A stretch of DNA of 64,000 nucleotides. It comes from Lachnospiraceae bacterium (lineage in GTDB: Bacteria > Bacillota > Clostridia > Lachnospirales > Lachnospiraceae). A program made the translations under genes and the position numbers. Positions 1-6,831 of this stretch are shown here, piece after piece. Every line of letters starts with the position of its first letter. The first letter of the stretch is position 1. The stretch spans positions 124,001 through 188,000 of the forward strand of contig JAEDCQ010000001.1 of the NCBI GenBank assembly GCA_016294075.1. Reading direction: 5' to 3'. The notes beneath the pieces were generated by a model. The model searched no databases and was not told the origin of the DNA. It worked only from the letters and a program-made list of their open reading frames with translations.

Positions 1-515
1 TTGCAGGCGGTGTAGCCGTTATCCGTGTCGGTGCTGCAACCGAAACAGAGATGAAGGAAGCAAAGCTTCGTCTGGAAGATGCTCTGGCAGCAACAAGAGC
101 GGCTGTAGAAGAAGGTATCATTTCCGGTGGTGGTTCTGCTTACATCCATGCTTCTAAAGAAGTTGCAAAGCTTGCAGATACATTACACGGTGATGAGAAG
201 ACCGGTGCACAGATTGTATTAAAAGCATTGGAATCTCCATTGTTCCAGATTGCAGCAAATGCCGGATTGGAAGGCGCCGTAATTATTAATAAGGTGAGAG
301 AATCCGAAGTAGGAATCGGTTTTGATGCATTGAAGGAAGAATATGTAAATATGGTAGATGCAGGTATTCTTGACCCGGCTAAGGTTACAAGAAGCGCATT
401 ACAAAACGCTACTTCTGTAGCAGCTACATTACTTACAACAGAATCTGTTGTAGCAAATATCAAAGAAGAAGCTCCGGCAATGCCTGCAGGCGGCGGAATG
501 GGCGGCATGATGTAA
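1..515 (+). CDS. groEL: Chaperonin GroEL, C-terminal part (5' end outside window)
   Basis: This is the last ~170 residues of the 60-kDa chaperonin that folds proteins inside a double-ring cage with GroES and ATP. The frame is open from base 3, so the gene starts before the window. Visible family marks are GVAVIRVGAATETEMKEAK, the equatorial stretch VEEGIISGGGSAYIHA, KVTRSALQNA with SVAATLLTTE, and the flexible Gly/Met tail GGGMGGMM. The gene is followed at once by a strong intrinsic terminator, so it is the last gene of its operon; groES would be expected upstream but lies outside the window. Identification is secure. Confidence 0.97.
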   Translation, partial: AGGVAVIRVGAATETEMKEAKLRLEDALAATRAAVEEGIISGGGSAYIHASKEVAKLADTLHGDEKTGAQIVLKALESPLFQIAANAGLEGAVIINKVRESEVGIGFDALKEEYVNMVDAGILDPAKVTRSALQNATSVAATLLTTESVVANIKEEAPAMPAGGGMGGMM

Positions 516-521
516 AAAATG

Positions 522-585
522 AAAAGGCTTTTGTTCGGAAGGGTATCTATGTTTGAATACTCTTTCCGAGCAAAAGCCTTTTTTG
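522..585 (+). terminator. Intrinsic terminator of groEL
   Basis: An inverted repeat begins 7 bases after the groEL stop. AAAAGGCTTTTG plus CGGAA pairs with TTCCG plus CAAAAGCCTTTT around a loop, and is followed by a T run. It separates groEL from the lipoprotein gene downstream. Confidence 0.9.
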
Positions 586-760
586 ATTAAAGAAAAATTA
601 AGAAATAAATAATGGCTACCGCGGTAATTGTAGTGTATACTTTTCTTTACGATACATATCTTTTTGCTGCAAAGCCGGAGAATCGAATTTACAGTCAGTA
701 TCTGCCAAAGCAGCTTTGATAACTTTTAAGCCTTTATAGGACGGTGGAAGGGAGATTTCT

Positions 761-1669
761 ATGGCAAAAAGATTTTTTTGTATGAGTGTTATAATCATAT
801 TGATGTTTCTATGTGCTTGTAGGAAAAATGAGACAGAGACGATAGGGCAAGAGGAGGCTGCATCAGAGCCTGTATCTGGGACTGTGTCTGAGCCTATATC
901 TGGGACTGTGTCTGAGCCTATATCTGGGACTGTATCTGAGCCTGAGAGTGAAACTATTACAGAAACCGTAGAAACAGAAGAAGCCAAAACTTCTATCCAT
1001 GTAGAAAATCCATCATGGGATTATTATACCTCAAACAATGTGCAGTCAGGTACCAGACCCTATGAATTGAAGCTCTTGGTACAAAATACAAATGAGATAA
1101 TCGATACCGATGCTTGGTTTACAAGAAATAATCTGACTTTACAGAAGGATAATACAGAGGAAGAATATTATGGCGTGGTGGAAGGCAACGGTATTCTGGT
1201 TAATATCTATAAGGGCGATAGCTGGATTGCCGGATTGGACTTTTCTGACTATATGTATTCCGACGATTATGTGGAAGAAGATGTGGCTTATATAGAAGAA
1301 ACAGTTCATGATGCCAGGATACGGGATGGTATTCTGTATGTTTCCACATTTCACTATACTTATGCAGAATCGGCTCCATCCAATGCGTATATTACAGCAA
1401 TCAATCTTGACGATTATAGTGTAATATGGAAGAGTGAACCGTTAGTCTGTAATTCACTTAATTTTGAAATTGTAGATGACGTTATCTTTTGCGGTTACGG
1501 ATTTACATCGGAGCCGGATTATTTGTATCAGATTGACAGAATAACAGGGTGTATTTTAGCAAAACAGGAACTGAAAAGTAAGCCGGATTATATCATATAT
1601 AAAGATGGGAAACTGTATGTGAGGACATATAATACGGATTATGTGTTTGAGGTAGAGAAACAGGAATAA
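761..1669 (+). CDS. Predicted lipoprotein with Ser/Glu/Pro repeat linker and PQQ-like C-terminal region
   Basis: I do not recognise a named family. The 302-residue product starts with a basic, hydrophobic signal and a lipobox (FLCAC, lipidated Cys 18 or 20), so it is probably anchored outside the cytoplasmic membrane. Residues 35-62 are an acidic, Pro-rich linker made of an 8-residue repeat (SEP(I/V)SGTV, three copies plus a partial fourth). The rest is globular, and its end (LYQIDRITGCILAKQEL, then KDGKLYVRTYN) resembles a beta-propeller or PQQ-like blade, which suggests an extracellular sensing or binding role (inference). The start is supported by GGAAGGGAG upstream. It appears to be a single-gene unit between the groEL terminator and the DMT transporter. 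Confidence 0.7.
   Translation: MAKRFFCMSVIIILMFLCACRKNETETIGQEEAASEPVSGTVSEPISGTVSEPISGTVSEPESETITETVETEEAKTSIHVENPSWDYYTSNNVQSGTRPYELKLLVQNTNEIIDTDAWFTRNNLTLQKDNTEEEYYGVVEGNGILVNIYKGDSWIAGLDFSDYMYSDDYVEEDVAYIEETVHDARIRDGILYVSTFHYTYAESAPSNAYITAINLDDYSVIWKSEPLVCNSLNFEIVDDVIFCGYGFTSEPDYLYQIDRITGCILAKQELKSKPDYIIYKDGKLYVRTYNTDYVFEVEKQE
863..934 (+). repeat. Three tandem 24-bp in-frame repeats inside the lipoprotein gene
   Basis: Copies lie at 863-886, 887-910 and 911-934. Copies 2 and 3 differ only at the last base, and copy 1 differs at two positions. A truncated fourth copy (tctgagcct) follows at 935. The unit keeps frame and encodes S-E-P-(V/I)-S-G-T-V. Confidence 0.95.
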
Positions 1670-1748
1670 AAGCGTTGATTTGCGATATTTTTGATTTTGT
1701 GATACTCTAGGGAATGTTTGAGACAAAAGAAAAAGGGGTATCATAAAG

Positions 1749-2621
1749 ATGTGGTGGATGCTGCTCGTATTATTTTACGGAGTGCTGAAAGGTATCAGAG
1801 AAGTAGTAAAGAAAATGGCATTGAAGAAGAACGGTGTCATTGAAGTATTGTTTTTCTATACATTTTTAGCATTCCTTTTTGTTTTTCCACAGGCAAAAAA
1901 TGCAGGCGGATTAGAAGGAAGTGCCTATTTTGGGATTGCCCTGAAGGCTTTTTTTGTATTCTTGGCCTGGATATTCAGTTTTCGTGCCATTAATAAGATG
2001 CCAATCAGCTTATATGGTGTATTGGACTTATCAAGAGTATTGTTTGCAACGCTTTTAGGTGTGATTATACTGAACGAAAAAATGAGTTTTATGAAAACAA
2101 TAGGGCTGATTTTGGTATCATCAGGCTTATTGCTTTTAAAATATCGTCCCTCCTTTCTGCAATATGGAGAAAGGAAGAATGCACATGCTTTATCGGGAAA
2201 CGGTAAGTATGTTCTGTTTGCACTTTTTTCTTGTGTCCTGAATGCTTTGTCCGGACTGATGGATAAAATATTAATGCAGAATATGAGCAGTTCGCAGTTG
2301 CAATTCTGGTACATGCTTTTTATGCTGCTCTATTACGGAATCTATATGGTAATAACGAAGACAAAATTAAGCCGTGATATATGGAAAAATGGATGGATAT
2401 GGTTATTAAGCATATTGTTTGTCGCAGCGGATAAAGCATTGTTTATTGCAAACGGAATGGAAGGCAGTCAGATTACGGTCATGACATTGTTAAAACAGAG
2501 CGGATGTGTTGTGACAATTCTTGCAGGAAAATTCATTTTTAAGGAGAAAAAGACAGGATATAAATTGTTCTGTGCAGCAATCATTGTTTTGGGAATTGTG
2601 ATAGGGGTATGTGAAATCTGA
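1749..2621 (+). CDS. DMT/EamA-family membrane transporter
   Basis: The 290-residue protein is almost entirely hydrophobic, with about ten membrane segments, the usual size and topology of drug/metabolite transporter (EamA) exporters. Two homologous halves are visible: the first ends around ILNEKMSFMKTIGLILVSSGLLLL and the second around FIFKEKKTGYKLFCAAIIVLG. This 'hNEK...G..hI..G' end is typical of EamA repeats. The substrate cannot be told from sequence; family members export amino acids, purines or drugs. An A/G-rich ribosome site (AAAAAGGGG) precedes the ATG. No terminator is evident after it; instead a 15-bp repeat crosses the stop codon. Confidence 0.85.
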   Translation: MWWMLLVLFYGVLKGIREVVKKMALKKNGVIEVLFFYTFLAFLFVFPQAKNAGGLEGSAYFGIALKAFFVFLAWIFSFRAINKMPISLYGVLDLSRVLFATLLGVIILNEKMSFMKTIGLILVSSGLLLLKYRPSFLQYGERKNAHALSGNGKYVLFALFSCVLNALSGLMDKILMQNMSSSQLQFWYMLFMLLYYGIYMVITKTKLSRDIWKNGWIWLLSILFVAADKALFIANGMEGSQITVMTLLKQSGCVVTILAGKFIFKEKKTGYKLFCAAIIVLGIVIGVCEI

Positions 2622-2652
2622 GTATATGGAATCTGAATATGTGAAATCTGAG
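2608..2652 (+). repeat. Three tandem 15-bp repeats across the stop codon of the DMT gene
   Basis: Copies lie at 2608-2622, 2623-2637 and 2638-2652. The outer two are identical (TATGTGAAATCTGAG); the middle one reads TATATGGAATCTGAA. Because the unit is 15 bases, the TGA stop is repeated in frame three times. It looks like a local duplication of the gene's last codons. Confidence 0.9.
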
Positions 2653-2859
2653 AGATGATTTAATTGTAAGAAAAGGAAACCATGTGCACACGAATTTGAA
2701 ATGCGACATTAATACAAGTAAAGGATAGTTGTACGGTTGATTCAGGAGTAGGTAGGGGAGAAAATAGAGGTATTTTATTTATTTTATACCCTGATAATTT
2801 GGGTTTGTTCATGACAAAACAAGGAAAGTGGCATATATTTTGCATTGCAAGCTTTTTTA

Positions 2860-2990
2860 TACCCCGCCAATGAGAAAAAACGGGGTGAAATGTCTTTGTA
2901 AATGTGCTGTACACCCCGCAGGCGATAGGTAAAGAATAAAAAAGAAGCCAAACGGGGTAAAATGGTGCAGTAAGTGCTCTATATACCCCG
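2860..2990 (+). repeat. Hairpin-forming repeats with CGGGGT/ACCCCG arms, 72-bp period
   Basis: Two full units begin at 2881 and 2953, exactly 72 bases apart. In each, a 7-base arm pairs with a partner after a loop of exactly 24 bases: 2881-2887 CGGGGTG with 2912-2918 CACCCCG, and 2953-2959 CGGGGTA with 2984-2990 TACCCCG. The seventh pair is G-C in one and A-T in the other, so pairing is kept by a double change. The loops are also alike (GTAAnTG core). A third ACCCCG arm at 2861-2866 belongs to a decayed or truncated copy. Arms of neighbouring units can also pair with each other (2860-2866 with 2881-2887; 2912-2918 with 2953-2958), giving alternative folds. Confidence 0.75.
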
Positions 2991-3049
2991 TGGCAATAAA
3001 GCGGGACTACAAATAAGATCAATCGGCAGTCTAATACAAAAGAATAGAA

Positions 3050-3079
3050 TGTATAAGCAGTGTATAAGTGGTGTATAGG
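3050..3079 (+). repeat. Three 11-bp direct repeats (TGTATAAG-type)
   Basis: TGTATAAGCAG (3050-3060), TGTATAAGTGG (3061-3071) and the partial TGTATAGG (3072-3079) are tandem with an 11-base period, about one helical turn. They lie about 70 bases upstream of the -35 box of the ABC exporter promoter, so they could be a regulator binding site (inference). Confidence 0.6.
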
Positions 3080-3148
3080 AAATTTGACCATGTATTATTA
3101 CCGGTAGCGACAACATCAGCCATAACAGCAGTGATAGGTGTAATATAA

Positions 3149-3177
3149 TTGACGCAAAAAAGCACTTGTAATATAGT
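3149..3177 (+). promoter_or_regulatory. Promoter of the heterodimeric ABC exporter operon
   Basis: TTGACG (3149-3154), a 17-base spacer, then TATAGT (3172-3177). This predicts a leader of about 100 bases before the ATG at 3287. No other promoter this good is seen in the gap. Confidence 0.65.
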
Positions 3178-3286
3178 AAAGAATGATAGTTTGGTTTCAT
3201 GAAGAATGCCTGTACAGCCAACAAACGTGCAATGAAATTATAAATTGCCTGTGTGATATTACAACGGACAGTGAAAGGAAAACACA

Positions 3287-5014
3287 ATGAAAAGACTTCT
3301 TATTTATCTTAGGGATTATAAAAAAGAATGTGTGTTGGCACCTTTATTTAAGATGCTGGAAGCATCCTTTGAATTATTTGTACCGCTTGTTATTGCAAGT
3401 ATGATTGATGTGGGAATAGCGGGAAATAATAAGCCCCTTCTTATAAGAGACTTCTTTTTGTTGATATTATTGGGGCTTATTGGGCTTTCGGTGGCGGTAA
3501 CGGCGCAGTATTTTTCCGCAAAAGCGGCAATCGGCTTTGCTACAAAGCTGCGGCACCATCTGTTTTCCCATCTGATGGGGTTATCTTATAATGAAATAGA
3601 CCATATCGGAACCTCTACGATGATTACACGAATGACAAGTGATGTGAATCAGGCGCAGACAGGAGTAAATATGTTTCTTCGTTTATTCCTTCGTTCTCCG
3701 TTTGTTGTATTTGGCGCTATGATTATGGCATTTACAATTGATGTGAAATGCGCCATGTATTTTGTTTTTGCCATTATCGGTCTTTCGATTGTTGTTTTTA
3801 CCATCATGGCATTTAGTATTCCGATGATGAAGGATGTTCAGAAAAAATTAGACACTGTTTTACTGCATACAAGGGAAAATCTTGCAGGTGTGCGTGTTTT
3901 ACGTGCTTTTTGCAGAGAAGAAGAGGAAATAGAGGAGTTTAGACGTTGTAATGCACTGTTAACCCAAAGACAGAAAAAATCAGGAAGTCTTTCCGGATTG
4001 ATGAATCCTCTCACATATGTACTGATTAACGTGGCAATTGTTTTATTAATATACAGCGGAGCGGTAAGGGTCTCTCTGGGAAGTCTTACGCAGGGTGAAG
4101 TAGTGGCATTATATAATTATATGTCACAGATTCTCGTGGAGCTGATTAAGCTTGCAAACTTAATTGTTACTTTAAATAAGGCGATGGCAAGTGCAAACCG
4201 TATCTCTGAGGTGTTTGGTATCAATGCGTCCATTACAGATGGTACGGAAGACTTTGAAGAAAGCAATATTGCTTTGGAAGAGAATTATATTGAATACCGC
4301 CATGTCGGATTAACATATGCCGGTTCGGCAGAGGAATCCCTGTCAGATATCAATTTTAAGGTAAAAAAGGGACAGACGGTTGGCGTAATCGGTGGTACTG
4401 GCTGCGGAAAGACCACACTTATCAATTTACTGCCCCGCTTTTATGATGTAACAACAGGTGAAGTAATCATAGGCGGAAAAAATGTTAAGGAATATAAGCA
4501 GGAGGTTTTACGGGAAAAGATAGGCGTTGTAATGCAGAAATCCGTATTATTTAAAGGCACGATAAGGGACAATCTGAAATGGAGAAAAGAAGATGCCTCT
4601 GAAAAAGAAATTATGGAGGCAGTTACAATAGCACAGGCTACGGATGTTGTGGAGAAAAAAGGAGGTCTGGATGCTTTGGTTGAGCAAAACGGCAGGAATT
4701 TCTCGGGAGGACAAAAACAGCGTCTTTCCATTGCAAGAGCACTTGTCGGTAATCCGGAGATATTGATTTTGGATGACAGCTCGTCCGCACTTGACTTTGC
4801 AACGGATGCGGCATTGCGCAAAGCCCTGAAGGAGCTGAAAGGAAATCCGACTGTTTTTATTGTTTCACAGAGAACCTCGTCCATTCAGCATGCAGATATC
4901 ATTCTTGTTTTAGATGATGGAAAACTTGTCGGAACGGGTACACATGAAGAACTACTGTCTGCCTGTGAAGTATATAGAGAAATCTATGAGTCACAATATA
5001 AAAAAGAAGCATGA
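3287..5014 (+). CDS. ABC exporter, permease-ATPase half-transporter with degenerate ATP site (subunit 1)
   Basis: A 575-residue type IV ABC exporter half: about six membrane helices in residues 1-310, then a nucleotide-binding domain. Walker A is GGTGCGKTT (~369-377) and the signature FSGGQ (472-476) is intact. However, the residue after the Walker B Asp is Asp 497 instead of the catalytic Glu (ILDDSSSALD), and the H-loop His is Gln 528 (IVSQRTS). This ATP site is therefore predicted to bind but hardly hydrolyse ATP. That matches one half of asymmetric exporters such as BmrCD, LmrCD or TM287/288. The partner gene follows 18 bases later. The substrate is unknown; drugs, peptides or lipids are family possibilities. 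AAAGGAAA precedes the ATG. Confidence 0.92.
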   Translation: MKRLLIYLRDYKKECVLAPLFKMLEASFELFVPLVIASMIDVGIAGNNKPLLIRDFFLLILLGLIGLSVAVTAQYFSAKAAIGFATKLRHHLFSHLMGLSYNEIDHIGTSTMITRMTSDVNQAQTGVNMFLRLFLRSPFVVFGAMIMAFTIDVKCAMYFVFAIIGLSIVVFTIMAFSIPMMKDVQKKLDTVLLHTRENLAGVRVLRAFCREEEEIEEFRRCNALLTQRQKKSGSLSGLMNPLTYVLINVAIVLLIYSGAVRVSLGSLTQGEVVALYNYMSQILVELIKLANLIVTLNKAMASANRISEVFGINASITDGTEDFEESNIALEENYIEYRHVGLTYAGSAEESLSDINFKVKKGQTVGVIGGTGCGKTTLINLLPRFYDVTTGEVIIGGKNVKEYKQEVLREKIGVVMQKSVLFKGTIRDNLKWRKEDASEKEIMEAVTIAQATDVVEKKGGLDALVEQNGRNFSGGQKQRLSIARALVGNPEILILDDSSSALDFATDAALRKALKELKGNPTVFIVSQRTSSIQHADIILVLDDGKLVGTGTHEELLSACEVYREIYESQYKKEA

Positions 5015-5032
5015 AAGAGAAGGAGTTAATGG

Positions 5033-6757
5033 ATGAAAACGATAAAACAGGTTCTTCACTATTTAAAACGATATATTCCGTTGATGCTGCTGTCTCTTCT
5101 GCTTGCAGTATTCATTGTGGCATTTACTCTATACGTACCGATTTTAATCGGACGTGCAATTGATAAGATTGTATACGGAAATGTTGATTTTAATGCAATC
5201 ATTTCCATTTTATGTAAGGTAATAGTATTTGTTGTTTTAACATCCCTTTTTCAGTGGATAATGAATGTAATTAACAATAAAGTAACGTATCATGTAGTAC
5301 GGGATATTCGGAATGAAGCCTTTGAAAAGATACAAAGACTTCCGTTAAAATATCTTGATTCACGTCCCCAGGGAGAGATTGTAAGCCGTATTATCTCTGA
5401 TGTGGAGCAGTTTGCAGATGGTTTATTAATGGGATTTACGCAGTTTTTTACAGGTGTAATGACGATACTCGGAACATTGATTTTTATGTTGTCGATTCAT
5501 AGAGGAATTACGCTTCTGGTAGTACTTGTGACGCCTTTGTCCCTATTTGTGGCAAACTTCATTGCAAAACACACATACTCCATGTTTATGGAACAGTCAA
5601 AGACGAGAGGTGAGCAGACGTCTTTAATTGACGAGATGATAGGAAATGAAAAGGTGGTAAAGGCATTTGCACATGAAGAGGAAGCCATAGAGCGCTTTGA
5701 TGAGGTGAATGAAAGATTAAAAGCCTGTTCCTTTAAAGCAGTATTTTATTCATCCCTGACAAACCCCTGTACACGTTTTGTTAATTCGTTAGTGTATGCG
5801 ATAGTTGCGCTGACCGGTTCTTTGGCATGTATCGGCGGCTCCATGACAGTCGGAGCGATTACAACGTTTTTAAGCTATGCGAATCAGTATACAAAGCCGT
5901 TTAATGAAATTTCGGGTGTTATTACCGAATTACAGAATGCTCTTGCATGTGCAAGCCGTATTTTTTCGCTGATTGAAGAGCCGGAGGAAGCAGAAGATAA
6001 AGCGGATGCTTATGTTTTAGAGCATGCAGAAGGAAAAATTGCATGTGAACATGTTTATTTTTCATATGTGCCGGATAAAAAACTGATTGAGGATTTTAAT
6101 CTGCAGGTAAAACCCGGGCAAAGGGTGGCAATTGTCGGTCCGACGGGGTGCGGAAAGACAACTCTGATTAACCTTCTGATGCGTTTCTATGATACGGATA
6201 ACGGTGCAATTACGGTAGATAATCATATAATAACAGAAATGACGCGTCATTCCCTGCGTAAAAATTACGGAATGGTTCTGCAGGAAACCTGGCTGAAAGC
6301 AGGAACGATACGTGAAAATATCTGTATGGGAAAGGAAGATGCTAAAGAGGAGGAAATGATAGAAGCAGCAAAGGCCTCCCATGCGCATTCTTTTATCAGA
6401 CGTCTCCCCAAAGGGTATGATACGGTAATAGGAGAGGATGGCGGAATGCTTTCGCAGGGGCAGAAACAGCTTTTATGTATTGCGAGGATAATGCTGGCAC
6501 TTCCGCCGATGCTTATTTTAGATGAAGCGACTTCTTCCATTGATACCAGAACTGAGTTAAAAATCCAGAATGCATTTGCAAAATTGATGCAGGGAAGAAC
6601 CAGCTTTATCGTTGCACACCGTCTTTCTACCATTCAAAATGCAGATATAATACTTGTTATGAAGGAAGGAAAGGTAATAGAGCAGGGGAATCATGAAACA
6701 CTGCTTAAGCAAAACGGCTTCTATTCAATGTTATACAACAGTCAGTTTCAGAATTGA
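5033..6757 (+). CDS. ABC exporter, permease-ATPase half-transporter with intact catalytic residues (subunit 2)
   Basis: The 574-residue partner of the preceding gene has six predicted membrane helices and a C-terminal ATPase domain. Walker A is GPTGCGKTT, Walker B carries the catalytic Glu 498 (LILDEATSSID), and the H-loop His 529 is present (IVAHRLST). Its signature motif is altered to LSQGQ (473-477). In the heterodimer, its good Walker/Glu/His site faces the good FSGGQ of subunit 1, while its poor LSQGQ faces the Asp/Gln site of subunit 1. The two proteins thus make one active and one degenerate ATP site. AAGGAG lies at proper distance before the ATG. No terminator follows; the next promoter overlaps the stop codon. 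Confidence 0.92.
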   Translation: MKTIKQVLHYLKRYIPLMLLSLLLAVFIVAFTLYVPILIGRAIDKIVYGNVDFNAIISILCKVIVFVVLTSLFQWIMNVINNKVTYHVVRDIRNEAFEKIQRLPLKYLDSRPQGEIVSRIISDVEQFADGLLMGFTQFFTGVMTILGTLIFMLSIHRGITLLVVLVTPLSLFVANFIAKHTYSMFMEQSKTRGEQTSLIDEMIGNEKVVKAFAHEEEAIERFDEVNERLKACSFKAVFYSSLTNPCTRFVNSLVYAIVALTGSLACIGGSMTVGAITTFLSYANQYTKPFNEISGVITELQNALACASRIFSLIEEPEEAEDKADAYVLEHAEGKIACEHVYFSYVPDKKLIEDFNLQVKPGQRVAIVGPTGCGKTTLINLLMRFYDTDNGAITVDNHIITEMTRHSLRKNYGMVLQETWLKAGTIRENICMGKEDAKEEEMIEAAKASHAHSFIRRLPKGYDTVIGEDGGMLSQGQKQLLCIARIMLALPPMLILDEATSSIDTRTELKIQNAFAKLMQGRTSFIVAHRLSTIQNADIILVMKEGKVIEQGNHETLLKQNGFYSMLYNSQFQN

Positions 6758-6782
6758 CTTGTGTATAATTTAATACTATATT
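6754..6782 (+). promoter_or_regulatory. Likely promoter of the rel gene, overlapping the preceding stop codon
   Basis: TTGACT (6754-6759), 17-base spacer, TATATT (6777-6782). The -35 box covers the TGA stop of the ABC exporter subunit. A further TATAAT lies inside the spacer at 6764-6769. The predicted leader is about 40 bases. Confidence 0.5.
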
Positions 6783-6831
6783 GTAAGATATAAAATATTT
6801 TTGCGGCACAAATATGAAGGCAGGCATTACT

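Larger units (their letters stand above)
2622..3286. other. 665-base gene-free gap rich in small repeats
   Basis: I see no convincing gene here: the open frames present have no ribosome site and encode low-complexity hydrophobic peptides. The gap holds the tail of the 15-bp repeats, a set of CGGGGT/ACCCCG hairpin repeats (2860-2990), three 11-bp repeats (3050-3079), and a good promoter for the ABC exporter (3149-3177). The GC-rich hairpin arms stand out against the AT-rich surroundings. Confidence 0.8.

Noticed and set aside
612..719. Possible 35-residue ORF (ATG 612 to TGA 717-719) between groEL and the lipoprotein gene
   Set aside because: No ribosome site, no recognisable similarity, and it lies in a short gap after a terminator. 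A 10-base palindrome (TACCGCGGTA, 617-626) lies in it but nothing else supports function.
2850..3010. CRISPR array reading of the CGGGGT/ACCCCG repeats
   Set aside because: Only two full units, repeat identity is low outside the arms, there are no regular unique spacers, and no cas genes are nearby.
2660..3287. Two open frames of 143 and 102 codons on the minus strand in the repeat-rich gap
   Set aside because: They run across the hairpin repeats and the ABC promoter, have no ribosome site, and encode low-complexity hydrophobic/aromatic peptides typical of AT-rich non-coding DNA.
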